A stretch of DNA of 64,000 nt, taken from contig CAMYJU010000007.1 in assembly GCA_947258795.1 (NCBI GenBank), positions 1 to 64,000 on the forward strand, given 5' to 3'. The position numbers and the translations under genes are program-made. This DNA comes from an uncultured Gammaproteobacteria bacterium. Lineage in GTDB: Bacteria; Pseudomonadota; Gammaproteobacteria; DRJJ01. Position 1 is the first letter of the stretch, and every line of letters starts with the position of its first letter. Below are positions 45,262 to 54,357 of this stretch, piece after piece. Below the pieces are notes generated by a model. The model was not told where the DNA came from, did not search any database, and worked only from the letters and a program-made list of their open reading frames with translations.

Positions 45262-45309
45262 ATGGCGGGATATGCGGGTTTTCACATGGCGGGATATGCG
45301 GGTTTTCAC
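45262..45309 (+). repeat. Perfect 24-bp tandem duplication
   Basis: Two adjacent identical 24-base units (45262-45285 and 45286-45309; each contains GGCGGGATATGCGGG) directly before the ATG at 45312. The 24-base unit keeps the frame. Probably a recent slippage duplication in the leader of the next gene. Confidence 0.85.
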
Positions 45310-45311
45310 CA

Positions 45312-45632
45312 ATGCCTGTCTTGTCCCAGATAATAGAGCGCTCACAAACTGAAATACCGCCGCTGCATCCGGCTCAATTGGTAACACAGGCTGAGGTGTA
45401 TATGGGGCTTGCACCCGGGGACCTGGAAGCGATGGGCGAGTTCCAGGTTTTTGTTGATGTACCCGATGGGCCGATCCAGGTTTTGCTGGCCAGGTTTACA
45501 GCGATCGATCCACCATTCAGTGCGGCGCGCGCGCGTGGAGCGGAGTTTATTGAATTACCGCAGGCAAGCAATCTGCCAGAGGTGGAACTGGAACTGCTAC
45601 GTGAAGTCTATACCTTGCTGATTGGAGGCTAG
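45312..45632 (+). CDS. Conserved nif/mod-linked protein, function unknown
   Basis: A 106-residue protein: IIERSQTEIPPLHPAQLV, YMGLAPGDLEAMGEFQVFVDVPDGPIQVLLARFTAIDPPF (positions 31-70) and LPEVELELLREVYTLL. It resembles small proteins that I recall near nif or mod genes but has no assigned function. The open frame extends upstream through the tandem repeat, but the upstream part is not protein-like. ATG 45312 is therefore chosen. Confidence 0.65.
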   Translation: MPVLSQIIERSQTEIPPLHPAQLVTQAEVYMGLAPGDLEAMGEFQVFVDVPDGPIQVLLARFTAIDPPFSAARARGAEFIELPQASNLPEVELELLREVYTLLIGG

Positions 45633-45784
45633 TATGGGGGAAGTCGACAATTGTCGGGTTCCCTACACAACAGGCACCCGCTATATATTTGACAACCATA
45701 TGAAATAATTAAAATTATAGCCAATTTACCAAAACGGCATCAATTTTGCTCATTCATACCCAGAGACTAGTCAGGATTGCGGGT

Positions 45785-46540
45785 ATGTTGTGTAGAAATT
45801 CAATATTGGTACTGCTTTTGGTCGGCATATGGGGTGTATCAACGGCTCAATCAGCCGAGCCACTTCGAATTGCCGTGGCTAGCAATTTTTTATTACCGAT
45901 TAAGGTCCTGGTTAACGACTATGAGACAAAAAGTGGTGAACGTTTAACGATCAGCTCAGGATCAACGGGCAAACTTTATGCGCAGATTATAAATGGCGCC
46001 CCTTTTGATATTTACTTCGCAGCAAACAGTCGTGAGCCACTAAAACTTGAGGAAAAAGGGATAGGCGTTCCTGGCTCCCGCTTTACTTATGCCATTGGAC
46101 GGCTTTCCTTGTGGAGTATGCACACACAGGACCCCCTGGGTGCCTTGCAATCCGGTCAGGTGAAAAGACTGGCCATTGCCAATCCTGCTACCGCGCCTTA
46201 TGGTGCAGCCGCTGTATCCGTTCTGAAGGCGCTTGAGGTCGACCGGTCATCCAGACCGAAACTGATCACCGCTGAAAACGTATCACAGACATACCAGTTT
46301 ATCGCGACCGGGAACGTAGAGCTGGGGTTTGTATCCTATTCACAGCTGGTGGCACGTGGACAGGAAAACTCAGCCTGGATGGTACCGGACAGTTATCATG
46401 ACCCGATTCTGCAACAGGCCATCCTGATCAAACGTGCCAGAACCAACAAGTCTGCACATGAGTTTCTCGCATATCTTAAAAGCTCGCATGCAAAAAGCCT
46501 GATCAGGTCATTTGGTTATAACCTGGATGCGAATAGATGA
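45785..46540 (+). CDS. modA: Molybdate ABC transporter substrate-binding protein ModA
   Basis: About 251 residues with an N-terminal signal peptide (SILVLLLVGIWGVSTAQSA, cleaved before EP). Mature part: LRIAVASNFLLPIKVLV, ISSGSTGKLYAQI with the oxyanion-binding serines, and GNVELGFVSYSQL. Captures molybdate in the periplasm for FeMo-co. Start taken at ATG 45785; a TTG at 45746 would add 13 residues. A half-site resembling a ModE box (CGCTATATA at 45679) lies upstream but lacks a convincing second half. Confidence 0.93.
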   Translation: MLCRNSILVLLLVGIWGVSTAQSAEPLRIAVASNFLLPIKVLVNDYETKSGERLTISSGSTGKLYAQIINGAPFDIYFAANSREPLKLEEKGIGVPGSRFTYAIGRLSLWSMHTQDPLGALQSGQVKRLAIANPATAPYGAAAVSVLKALEVDRSSRPKLITAENVSQTYQFIATGNVELGFVSYSQLVARGQENSAWMVPDSYHDPILQQAILIKRARTNKSAHEFLAYLKSSHAKSLIRSFGYNLDANR

Positions 46541-47235
46541 TAGAGGTTGCTAATGACAACATACTGGATCTTGCACCGGTTTGGCTAAGTCTGAAACTAT
46601 CTGCGGTTACGGTTGTGATACTGTTAATAGTGGGTTTGCCGATGGCATGGTGGCTGGCATTTACGAGAAGTCGTCTGAAAGTGACTATCGAGGCAGTAAC
46701 GGCGTTGCCACTGGTGTTGCCGCCGACAGTACTGGGATTCTATCTGCTTGTCTTCATGGGCCCTAATGGCCCGGCTGGTCAGTTATGGCATGTTCTCGCG
46801 GGCCACTCACTTGCATTCAGTTTTACCGGGCTGGTCATTGCATCCTGTCTCTATTCACTGCCTTTTGTCGTCCAGCCGCTACAGGCCGCATTTGAATCAT
46901 TGGACAGAAAGGCTGTTGAGGCAGCATGGACGCTGGGCGCAAGTATGGTCCGCACTTTTGTAACGATTGTGCTTCCACAGATCAGACGTGGTCTACTGAT
47001 AGCGATTGTCCTGGGATTTGCGCATACCATGGGTGAGTTCGGTGTGGTATTGATGGTTGGGGGCAATATCCCGGGTGAAACGCAGGTGGTTTCCATTGCC
47101 ATTTATGAACAGGTTGAAATGTTGAATTATCAATCGGCCGAAAAACTCTCAGCCGGATTGCTGGTATTTTCATTTTTAATACTGTTACTGGTTTACAGTA
47201 TTAATCGACAGTGGGGTAGAGGGCTAAAGGCATGA
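46537..47235 (+). CDS. modB: Molybdate ABC transporter permease ModB
   Basis: A 232-residue permease with about five transmembrane segments and the EAA loop EAAWTLGASMVRTFVTIVLP. ALPLVLPPTVLGFYLL and HTMGEFGVVLMVGGNIPGET are strongly ModB-like. Overlaps modA (ATGA) and modC. Confidence 0.96.
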   Translation: MIEVANDNILDLAPVWLSLKLSAVTVVILLIVGLPMAWWLAFTRSRLKVTIEAVTALPLVLPPTVLGFYLLVFMGPNGPAGQLWHVLAGHSLAFSFTGLVIASCLYSLPFVVQPLQAAFESLDRKAVEAAWTLGASMVRTFVTIVLPQIRRGLLIAIVLGFAHTMGEFGVVLMVGGNIPGETQVVSIAIYEQVEMLNYQSAEKLSAGLLVFSFLILLLVYSINRQWGRGLKA

Positions 47236-48371
47236 GTCGTATCAGGGTCGATGTGAGACTGAAAAGAGACGGCTTTGTCCTGGATTGTGATCTGGATATT
47301 CCGGAGCAGGGAGTAACAGCCATACTCGGTCCATCCGGTAGTGGCAAGACAACCCTGTTGCGAGTGATTGCAGGTCTTGAAACCCCTGATCAGGGTTCAA
47401 TCACGGTGGGAGACAAGGTTTGGGTGAATACCGGGAACAGGAAATTCCTGTCCAGTCAGAAACGCAAGGTCGGAATGGTTTTTCAGGACTATGCCCTGTT
47501 TGAGCATCTGACGGTCGCTCAAAATATCGGTTATGGCTTACCCAGACGACAACGTGGTCAATTGGTCGACAAGTGGATAAACAGACTGCATCTCGAATCA
47601 CTTGAAGGTCGATATCCGCATGAACTTTCCGGTGGACAGAAACAGCGTGTTGCACTGGCAAGGGCACTTGCTACCGAACCTGATATTTTGTTGCTTGATG
47701 AGCCATTTTCTGCAGTGGATGTATCCTTGCGGGAGAAATTGCGCAGACAGCTTCAGGAAATAGTGAAAACGCTGGAGCAGCCTGTTCTGATCGTAACCCA
47801 CGACCTGGAAGAGGTTCATCATCTTGCAGACCGTATCGGGGTCATGGTCGATGGAAGACTGTCACGTATTGGCCAGTCGAATAATGTTTTTGATGATCCT
47901 GGCAACTACGAGGTGGCAAAGATACTGGGCTGGCGTAACTTCTTGCCGGTAAAATCGATCACTTCAACCGCGGTCACTGGCGCATGGGGTGAGCTTTCCC
48001 TGGAACAGGCAATACCGGTTGATACGGACTGGTTATCCATTCGCCCCTATCACATACGTCTAACAACCGAAGAGCCCGGCGGACTGTGTACAGAGGTTGT
48101 CCATGTCAGGGAACTTGGTGCCGTACGTGAAATGGAATGTCGGCTCCGGGATGGAACCAGGCTGGTTATGCAAAGCTCATGGCATGAGCCATTACCGGCG
48201 CCCGGTAGCCAGGTCTGGCTGAAACTACCCTTGCAACATATACAGGTGCTTTGCGATAGCCCGTTGGTTCAGATACGTCAGAGCGGAAATACAACGGCAA
48301 GGCTTGCGGACAGGTCTGTTGATCAGTTCACCAGAGGGAAACGGGTTGTGCCAATGGAGAAACAGTCCTGA
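47232..48371 (+). CDS. modC: Molybdate ABC transporter ATPase ModC
   Basis: A 379-residue ATPase: Walker A GPSGSGKTTLL, signature LSGGQKQRVALARAL, Walker B ILLLDEPFSAVD, and a C-terminal regulatory/TOBE-like domain from about residue 230. Overlaps modB by four bases. Confidence 0.95.
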   Translation: MSRIRVDVRLKRDGFVLDCDLDIPEQGVTAILGPSGSGKTTLLRVIAGLETPDQGSITVGDKVWVNTGNRKFLSSQKRKVGMVFQDYALFEHLTVAQNIGYGLPRRQRGQLVDKWINRLHLESLEGRYPHELSGGQKQRVALARALATEPDILLLDEPFSAVDVSLREKLRRQLQEIVKTLEQPVLIVTHDLEEVHHLADRIGVMVDGRLSRIGQSNNVFDDPGNYEVAKILGWRNFLPVKSITSTAVTGAWGELSLEQAIPVDTDWLSIRPYHIRLTTEEPGGLCTEVVHVRELGAVREMECRLRDGTRLVMQSSWHEPLPAPGSQVWLKLPLQHIQVLCDSPLVQIRQSGNTTARLADRSVDQFTRGKRVVPMEKQS

Positions 48372-48399
48372 TTGGCAAGATCCTGCCGGACCAATCAGG
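48367..48399. terminator. Bidirectional hairpin between modC and the SagB-type gene
   Basis: A perfect 9-bp inverted repeat, CCTGATTGG / CCAATCAGG, with 15 bases between the arms. The modC and sagB-like stop codons both lie inside it. No strong T run, so terminator function is likely but not certain. Confidence 0.5.
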
Positions 48400-50029
48400 C
48401 CTTCCTGTCCTGCAAATGACTGTATGGTGGCAGACTGACCAGGCGAGTATCCATTACAGGCGTGCCCACGGTAAAGTTATACAGACACTGGAGTGTGTGG
48501 TCCTGTAGCCCCAGAATTTCGTGGATGCTGTCATCAAAGAAACAACCGATCCCGGTGCCTCTGATTCCGGCGGCCTCTGCCTCAATATACAGGACCTGTC
48601 CGACCATGCCGGCCTCATGGTACAGATCACGGTATTTCCATGGTGTATCTTTCAGCACCGAATCAAACTCGGCCAGCATGCTGACGGCGAAGGCGCCGTC
48701 AGATGCAATATCCTGGTGACAGGATACCGATCTTGCTGCATTACGGCAGTTGGCTTTTACCAGTCTGTAAAAGGGTAGTTCCTCCGGACACAGCTCCGGT
48801 TTCTGCCATTCAAATTCATCCCGAAAATGGCCTTTTAGCATATCTATGCCGGTTGCGTTTCTGGGTAATACATATAAACCGGCTGGTAAATCCTGTACAC
48901 GATGGATATAGAAAACCAGATGAATATGCGCTGTTTCGTTACCGCAATCGAAAGGCATCGACTGTATTTCAGGTACAAGGGAAGCAAGCATATGAATAAA
49001 ATGCTCTGGGGAAAGCATTGATTGTCCATCAAAGGCCTGGGCACTGCGTCGTTGCCTTATTATTTGAGATGCATTCAGATGCTTGTCAGCATACTCGATA
49101 TATCGCCCGGTCGCCGGGGGTATTCGGGTAAATTCGGAGACGGGTCTGGTGCATGCCTTGCTGACCTTTTCAATGGCAGGCCAGTCTATCCTGCCTTGCG
49201 GGCTCAGTATGTTTGCCATGCCATGCCATGGTGATGAGTGTGCTATGGTAGCCAGCCATTCCAGGTCGAGAGTGGCAATATCAAAATCGTCATGTCTGCT
49301 TACAAGCAGTAATATATCCGCAGTTTCTGCCTCACTTTCCAGGAAGTCATCCATTCGGTCGACTCCCAGTAACCTGCTGATTTGATCATCGCTGGCATGA
49401 TCCAGGACGTGTACATGCCATCCTTGCAATGCTGCGGCATATCTTACAGCCGCAATCGCATGGCCGATATCCAGCTGGCAGTAACGATAGGCGCGGATGC
49501 CATATTTCCAGCTTTCTCGCCAGTGTATCGAGCTCAGGCCAATGACCAGGCAGTTGTCAGGCAGAATCTGTCGGTTTTCCGGAAGTGTACATCGACTCTC
49601 AAGGCTATGTTCGTAACTGTGATAGTGGTACACACCGTTATGGATTTCATCTATATTGTCGCAAACCAGGTAGGCTTCGGTTGGATGCAGGTTACCACTG
49701 GAGGGATTGCAACGCAGAGACCATCGGTCACTGCCAAAAGTCTTCCAGGCGCTTAGGGCCAGTGATGTTTCGAGCAACTGGCCCAGTGTATCAGAGCTGA
49801 ACAAGCGGGATTCGATCTGACCCGGCGTTATCAAGTCACTCAATGAATACTCAAGTGTACGGGCGCTGAGTGGCAGCCTGATTTTGTCGCTACCCTCGTA
49901 TACACGAAATGGATCAGGCTGCAGATCCCAGTCCAGTGCGTCCGGGCCATCTGCGTATTTGTCTGGTCTGTGTTTGCTGATTTCGTGATATTGACGAATG
50001 ATATCCAGCGTGTCTGTCTGTCCTGTCAA
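48395..50029 (-). CDS. SagB-type (ThcOx) nitroreductase-fold oxidoreductase, tandem domains
   Basis: A 544-residue protein with two nitroreductase-like halves: residues 60-270 (SLALSAWKTFGSDRWSLRCNPSSGNLHPTEAYL at 91-123, with the flavin-binding Arg/Ser cluster) and 310-535 (QIIRQRRSAQAFDGQSML, EAGMVGQVLYIEAEAAGIRGTGIG). SagB/ThcOx enzymes oxidise azolines in peptide natural products, but this two-domain form occurs widely without a peptide cluster; no precursor peptide or cyclodehydratase gene is near. It follows a NifZ-like gene on the minus strand. Role in nitrogen fixation is unknown. Confidence 0.82.
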   Translation of the reverse strand: MTGQTDTLDIIRQYHEISKHRPDKYADGPDALDWDLQPDPFRVYEGSDKIRLPLSARTLEYSLSDLITPGQIESRLFSSDTLGQLLETSLALSAWKTFGSDRWSLRCNPSSGNLHPTEAYLVCDNIDEIHNGVYHYHSYEHSLESRCTLPENRQILPDNCLVIGLSSIHWRESWKYGIRAYRYCQLDIGHAIAAVRYAAALQGWHVHVLDHASDDQISRLLGVDRMDDFLESEAETADILLLVSRHDDFDIATLDLEWLATIAHSSPWHGMANILSPQGRIDWPAIEKVSKACTRPVSEFTRIPPATGRYIEYADKHLNASQIIRQRRSAQAFDGQSMLSPEHFIHMLASLVPEIQSMPFDCGNETAHIHLVFYIHRVQDLPAGLYVLPRNATGIDMLKGHFRDEFEWQKPELCPEELPFYRLVKANCRNAARSVSCHQDIASDGAFAVSMLAEFDSVLKDTPWKYRDLYHEAGMVGQVLYIEAEAAGIRGTGIGCFFDDSIHEILGLQDHTLQCLYNFTVGTPVMDTRLVSLPPYSHLQDRKA

Positions 50030-50053
50030 GATAATCCCCGTCTGCGCTCTGGT

Positions 50054-50311
50054 TTACTCACTGATTTGATCGGTCAATTCCTCTTCCCAGCAACCTACTG
50101 GCGGCCCCAGCTCCTTCTGACCGCTTTCAAAACGCACCAGAAACAGGGTTCTGTCGGGCATTTCTTCATAGTAACCGGTATTGATAATAACACCCCGGGT
50201 GCCGGGTGTTGCCAGGCGCTCGTTTTCCGGTAAATCGGGGATAGACCCGTCGTTAACAAGCTCTGTGGCGGCATAGACCATATCACCGGGTTTAAGATGT
50301 TCAAGACTCAT
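50054..50311 (-). CDS. NifZ-domain small protein
   Basis: An 85-residue protein with the NifZ-like beta-barrel: HLKPGDMVYAATELVNDGSIP, then GTRGVIINTGYYEEMPDRTLFLVRFE and VGCWEEEL. Full-length NifZ (155 residues) is at 56085. A short variant next to a SagB-type gene is unusual. It lies 24 bases upstream of that gene and is likely co-transcribed. Confidence 0.78.
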   Translation of the reverse strand: MSLEHLKPGDMVYAATELVNDGSIPDLPENERLATPGTRGVIINTGYYEEMPDRTLFLVRFESGQKELGPPVGCWEEELTDQISE

Positions 50312-50370
50312 AGATACTCCTGGTGTTCATATATGTTGGATTGGTGGTTTGTCATATTAATCGCAGTCAT

Positions 50371-50386
50371 TGTCAGTTTTGCTACA
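50371..50386 (+). promoter_or_regulatory. NifA activator site for iscA-nifUS
   Basis: TGTCAGTTTTGCTACA is TGT-N10-ACA, 67 bases before the -24 box. I see no sigma-54 element on the minus-strand side toward the NifZ-like gene. Confidence 0.68.
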
Positions 50387-50453
50387 TATGGCCCGGTATG
50401 GCGACCAGAGTGAATAAAGATATAAAACATAGACTTATAATTTTATGCCATGG

Positions 50454-50469
50454 TGGCACAGGCTTTGCA
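50454..50469 (+). promoter_or_regulatory. Sigma-54 promoter of iscA-nifUS
   Basis: TGGCACAGGCTTTGCA is a perfect -24/-12 match, 53 bases before the iscA ATG. Confidence 0.93.
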
Positions 50470-50522
50470 GAACAGTTAGACAAAGACGTTGCAATTCACT
50501 TGCCAGACTAAGGAGAACCAGA

Positions 50523-50846
50523 ATGCTTACCCTGACAGAAAGCGCACAAAAAGCAGTAGACCGGTTTATACAAGGTGCAGAGGAGCCATTACAGGGGTTA
50601 CGCATCTCGGTTACCGGTGGTGGCTGCTCAGGTATGCAGTATGCGATGGCGCTGGAAGCGGAAGCCAAAGCAGATGACGCCATAGTCGAATGCGGGCCGG
50701 TCAAGGTGTTTATTGACGCACAAAGCGCCCCGATGCTCGATGGTGTCATCGTGGATTTCCTGGATGGATTGGAAGGAAGTGGATTCAAATTTGAAAATCC
50801 CAATGCCACCAACAGCTGTGGTTGCGGATCATCATTTTCGTGCTGA
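50523..50846 (+). CDS. iscA: IscA-type A-type Fe-S carrier of the nif system
   Basis: A 107-residue HesB/IscA protein with the three conserved cysteines: ISVTGGGCSGMQYAMALE and the C-terminal SCGCGSSFSC. It carries Fe or Fe-S clusters between NifU and targets. First gene of the nifUS operon, with AAGGAG upstream; in Azotobacter the equivalent gene also precedes nifU. Confidence 0.92.
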   Translation: MLTLTESAQKAVDRFIQGAEEPLQGLRISVTGGGCSGMQYAMALEAEAKADDAIVECGPVKVFIDAQSAPMLDGVIVDFLDGLEGSGFKFENPNATNSCGCGSSFSC

Positions 50847-50865
50847 TTAAGGTCTGGAGGACAAC

Positions 50866-51777
50866 ATGTGGGATTATTCGGAAACCGTTAAAGAACATTT
50901 TTACAATCCACGCAATGCGGGTGCAGTCGAGGAAGCTAATGCTACCGGTGATGTCGGGTCACTGAGTTGTGGGGATGCCTTGCGACTGACCCTGAAAGTC
51001 AATCCTGAAACTGAAGTGATTGAAGATGCCGGTTTTCAGACCTTTGGATGTGGTTCGGCGATAGCATCGTCTTCTGCCCTGACTGAGATCGTCAAGGGTA
51101 TGACGCTGGATGACGCGCTGACTGTCAGCAATCAGGATATTGCAGATTACCTGGAAGGACTGCCACCGGAAAAAATGCATTGTTCAGTGATGGGTCGGGA
51201 GGCATTGCAGGCAGCAGTTGCCGATTACCGTGGCGAGGAGTGGTCTGATGATCATGAAGAAGGTGCGCTGATATGCAAGTGTTTTGCTGTCGATGCCGTA
51301 CTGATCGAAGAGACTGTCAGGGCCAATAATCTGAAGACTGTTGAGGAAGTTGCCAATTACACCAAGGCGGGCGGCGGTTGCGCATCCTGTCATGAAGGTA
51401 TTGAGGAAATACTGGCCATGGTATTTGAAGAGAAGGGTGAGACATTTGATCCGACAGCAGATGTAATACCCGCGGTGGAGTCTACACCAGAAACACTGGT
51501 AGCAGGTGCAACCGGTATGACAAACCTCCAGCGCATCAGGAAAATTGAGAAAGTGATCGAATCCTTGCGACCACAGCTGCAACTTGATGGCGGTGATGTA
51601 GAACTGGTGGATGTCATGGGTGATACCATTTACGTCAATATGACGGGCGCATGTAATGGATGCCAGATGGCAGCCATGACCCTGGGTGGTATACAGCAGC
51701 GCCTGATAGAGGAGCTGGGTTCCTTTGTAAAGGTACTTCCTTCCACTGAAATGCCAAAGACGGCTGCGGGGGTATAA
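50866..51777 (+). CDS. nifU: NifU, Fe-S cluster scaffold
   Basis: A 303-residue three-domain scaffold: IscU-like N-terminus ([39 protein letters not shown]), central [2Fe-2S] domain ([26 protein letters not shown]) and C-terminal Nfu domain with CNGC. Delivers clusters for NifH and FeMo-co. AGGAGG-like site nine bases before the ATG. Confidence 0.97.
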   Translation: MWDYSETVKEHFYNPRNAGAVEEANATGDVGSLSCGDALRLTLKVNPETEVIEDAGFQTFGCGSAIASSSALTEIVKGMTLDDALTVSNQDIADYLEGLPPEKMHCSVMGREALQAAVADYRGEEWSDDHEEGALICKCFAVDAVLIEETVRANNLKTVEEVANYTKAGGGCASCHEGIEEILAMVFEEKGETFDPTADVIPAVESTPETLVAGATGMTNLQRIRKIEKVIESLRPQLQLDGGDVELVDVMGDTIYVNMTGACNGCQMAAMTLGGIQQRLIEELGSFVKVLPSTEMPKTAAGV

Positions 51778-51780
51778 ATC

Positions 51781-52989
51781 ATGGAAGGTATTTATCTTGA
51801 TAATAATGCAACCACGATGGTCGATCCGGTTATCGTTGAAGAAATGTTGCCCTATTTTACTGACCAGTTTGGTAATCCGTCTTCCATGCACGCGTTCGGG
51901 AACAAGGTTGGTTTTGCAATTAAAAAGGCCAGAAAACAGATTCAGGAATTACTGGGTGCAGAGCATGACTCGGAAATCATATTTACTTCCTGTGGCACCG
52001 AGTCGGATTCAACTGCAATACTGTCTGCGCTAAAGGCGCAACCCGAACGCAACGAGATTATAACGACTGTTGTTGAGCATCCGGCTGTACTGACACTGTG
52101 TGAACATCTGGAGAAAGAAGGTTACAAGGTGCACTATCTCAAGGTAGATGCAAAGGGTCGTCTTGATCTGAGTGAATATCAACAGGTGTTGTCTGAAAGA
52201 GTAGCAGTTGTATCGGTCATGTGGGCCAATAATGAAACCGGCACCATCTTCCCGGTCAGGGAAATGGCCGAAATGGCGAACAGGGCCGGTGTGATGTTTC
52301 ATACCGATGCAGTACAGGCAGTTGGCAAGATACCGATGGATTTGAAGTCGACAAAAATTGATATGTTGTCTATCTCGGGCCACAAGCTGCATGCACCCAA
52401 GGGCATCGGCGTCCTCTATCTGCGTCGTGGTGTACGCTTCCGGCCTTTATTGCGAGGTGGTCATCAGGAGCGTGGTCGTCGTGCGGGCACGGAAAATACA
52501 GCTTCTATCGTTGGTCTGGGCAAGGCAACGGAGTTGGCCATGGAACATATGGAGTTTGAAAACACGACAGTTGCTGCCATGCGAGATCGTTTGCAGGAAG
52601 GTATCCTGGATGCAGTACCATACAGTTTTGTCACTGGTGACCCCGATAATCGTTTACCCAACACCTGCAATATTGCATTTGAGTATATAGAAGGCGAGGC
52701 GATACTCATGTTGTTAAACAAGCAGGGAATAGCAGCGTCTAGTGGTTCGGCATGTACCTCAGGGTCACTGGAACCGTCGCACGTCATGCGGGCAATGGAT
52801 ATCCCTTATACGGCGGCCCATGGATCGGTACGTTTCTCTTTTTCACGCTACAACACGATGGCAGAAGTCGAGAAGGTTATTGAGGTGGTGCCACCCATCA
52901 TGGCACAACTACGCAAATTGTCACCGTATTGGGATGGTGACAGGCCACTAGATGAACCGGAAAAGGCATTTGCACCAACCTACGCATAA
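51781..52989 (+). CDS. nifS: NifS cysteine desulfurase
   Basis: A 402-residue PLP enzyme: MEGIYLDNNATTMVDP, PLP-lysine in SGHKLHAPKGIGVLYLRRG, catalytic cysteine in SSGSACTSGSLEPSHV. Provides sulfur to NifU. Starts three bases after nifU. Confidence 0.97.
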   Translation: MEGIYLDNNATTMVDPVIVEEMLPYFTDQFGNPSSMHAFGNKVGFAIKKARKQIQELLGAEHDSEIIFTSCGTESDSTAILSALKAQPERNEIITTVVEHPAVLTLCEHLEKEGYKVHYLKVDAKGRLDLSEYQQVLSERVAVVSVMWANNETGTIFPVREMAEMANRAGVMFHTDAVQAVGKIPMDLKSTKIDMLSISGHKLHAPKGIGVLYLRRGVRFRPLLRGGHQERGRRAGTENTASIVGLGKATELAMEHMEFENTTVAAMRDRLQEGILDAVPYSFVTGDPDNRLPNTCNIAFEYIEGEAILMLLNKQGIAASSGSACTSGSLEPSHVMRAMDIPYTAAHGSVRFSFSRYNTMAEVEKVIEVVPPIMAQLRKLSPYWDGDRPLDEPEKAFAPTYA

Positions 52990-53011
52990 CAGATGTTAAT
53001 CCTCCTAAGTG

Positions 53012-53039
53012 TTGCCACCCGTTTAGGGTGGCTTTTTTT
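53012..53039 (+). terminator. Rho-independent terminator after nifS
   Basis: GCCACCC-gttta-GGGTGGC followed by TTTTTTTG. It separates nifUS from nifV, which has its own promoter. Confidence 0.93.
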
Positions 53040-53073
53040 GTCTGTATCTGGACATGAAATGTTGTAGATGGTT

Positions 53074-53089
53074 TGTTGCGTTTAAGACA
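53074..53089 (+). promoter_or_regulatory. NifA activator site for nifV
   Basis: TGTTGCGTTTAAGACA is TGT-N10-ACA, 51 bases upstream of the -24 box. Confidence 0.6.
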
Positions 53090-53140
53090 TTTTCGATCGT
53101 AAAGATCTGTAAGCTATTAATATTGTTTGGTATTGGTCAC

Positions 53141-53156
53141 TGGCATAGTTGTTGCA
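53141..53156 (+). promoter_or_regulatory. Sigma-54 promoter of nifV-cysE-nifWZM-clpX
   Basis: TGGCATAGTTGTTGCA, near-perfect -24/-12 element; nifV ATG 47 bases downstream. Confidence 0.9.
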
Positions 53157-53203
53157 GTTACTATTTCAAGCAGTCATTAAGGAAATATCAGGTGGTGGCG
53201 GTT

Positions 53204-54343
53204 ATGCGAAAACAAGTTGTGATTGATGATACTACTCTTCGTGATGGTGAACAGTCTGCCGGTGTTTCGTTTACTGTCGAAGAAAAAATCCAGATTGCAG
53301 CTCAGCTTGATCAGCTGGGTGTACCGGAACTTGAAATTGGCATACCTGCCATGGGTGCCGAAGAACGTGATTCAATCCAGGCTGTTGCCAGTCTCGGGCT
53401 GGATCTGAACCTTTTGGTCTGGAGCAGGATGCGTCGAGACGATTTGTATCTGAGCCGGTCATTAGGTGTTGACATGATCGACTTGTCCATACCTGTTTCT
53501 GATCAGCAGATTTCAAAAAAATTGCACAAGAACCGCTCCTGGGTCCTGCAGGAAGTTGCCAGACAGGTTCCCGCAGCTACTGACTTGGGGTTGAAGGTGT
53601 GTGTTGGTGGTGAAGACGCCTCCCGCGCTGATCCGGATTTTCTCTTGCAGGTAATTGAGGTGGCCCAACAGGCAGGCGCCAGCCGCTTCCGATTTGCGGA
53701 TACGCTGGGGATCATGGAACCATTTTCGATCAGGGAACGCTTTAAAAGCATGCGAAGCAGCACAGATCTGGAACTTGAGATGCATGCGCATAACGACCTG
53801 GGCCTGGCGACTGCCAATACCGTGGCGGCAGTACAGGGTGGAGCCACTCATGTAAATACGACGGTGCATGGGCTTGGTGAAAGGGCAGGGAATGCACCAC
53901 TCGAAGAAGTTGTCATGGCGCTTAGACATTTGCATGGGATAGAAAGCGGGGTAGATCTGCATGAATATTCATTATTATCCCAGCTTGTACAGGATGCATC
54001 GGGACGGCCAATTGCCTGGAATAAAAGCATAGTCGGTGAAGGTGCCTTTACACATGAGGCAGGTATACATGTGGATGGGCTGATCAAGGATACACATAAC
54101 TATCAGTCAATCGATCCGGCAGAAGTTGGCAGGTCACACCAGTTCGTTCTGGGTAAACATTCAGGCACCAGTTCGGTACTAAGGGTATACGATGATCTGG
54201 GATTAATTCTTGATAGAGGCCAGGCCTCATCCATTCTTGACCGGATCAGAAGCTTTATAAGCAGTACCAAGAATGTTCCAAACAAGCTGGACCTGATAGG
54301 GTTTTACGATGACCTGGTCGGATCATGTGAGCTACAGGCATAA
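53204..54343 (+). CDS. nifV: NifV homocitrate synthase
   Basis: A 379-residue enzyme of the DRE-TIM family: [19 protein letters not shown], then [25 protein letters not shown] (positions 195-219) with metal-binding HxH, and [14 protein letters not shown]. Makes homocitrate, the organic ligand of FeMo-co, from 2-oxoglutarate and acetyl-CoA. Start ATG 53204 lies 47 bases after the sigma-54 box. Confidence 0.95.
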   Translation: MRKQVVIDDTTLRDGEQSAGVSFTVEEKIQIAAQLDQLGVPELEIGIPAMGAEERDSIQAVASLGLDLNLLVWSRMRRDDLYLSRSLGVDMIDLSIPVSDQQISKKLHKNRSWVLQEVARQVPAATDLGLKVCVGGEDASRADPDFLLQVIEVAQQAGASRFRFADTLGIMEPFSIRERFKSMRSSTDLELEMHAHNDLGLATANTVAAVQGGATHVNTTVHGLGERAGNAPLEEVVMALRHLHGIESGVDLHEYSLLSQLVQDASGRPIAWNKSIVGEGAFTHEAGIHVDGLIKDTHNYQSIDPAEVGRSHQFVLGKHSGTSSVLRVYDDLGLILDRGQASSILDRIRSFISSTKNVPNKLDLIGFYDDLVGSCELQA

Positions 54344-54357
54344 GCGGGCAATCAAAT

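Noticed and set aside
45679-45702. Possible ModE molybdate box before modA
   Set aside because: Only the first half (CGCTATATA) matches; the second half reads CCATATGAA in place of TATATAACG. Too weak to list as a site.
48395-50029. RiPP (thiazole/oxazole peptide) gene cluster around the SagB-type gene
   Set aside because: No precursor peptide, YcaO cyclodehydratase or exporter gene in the neighbourhood; neighbours are modABC and nif genes.
50312-50370. Sigma-54 promoter for the NifZ-like/SagB operon on the minus strand
   Set aside because: No GG/GC pair with ten-base spacing on that strand despite the nearby NifA site at 50371, so the site is assigned to iscA-nifUS only.
51184-51891. 235-codon antisense open frame over nifU
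   Set aside because: Rich in His, Cys and Tyr as expected from the reverse of nifU codons, with no ribosome-binding site.
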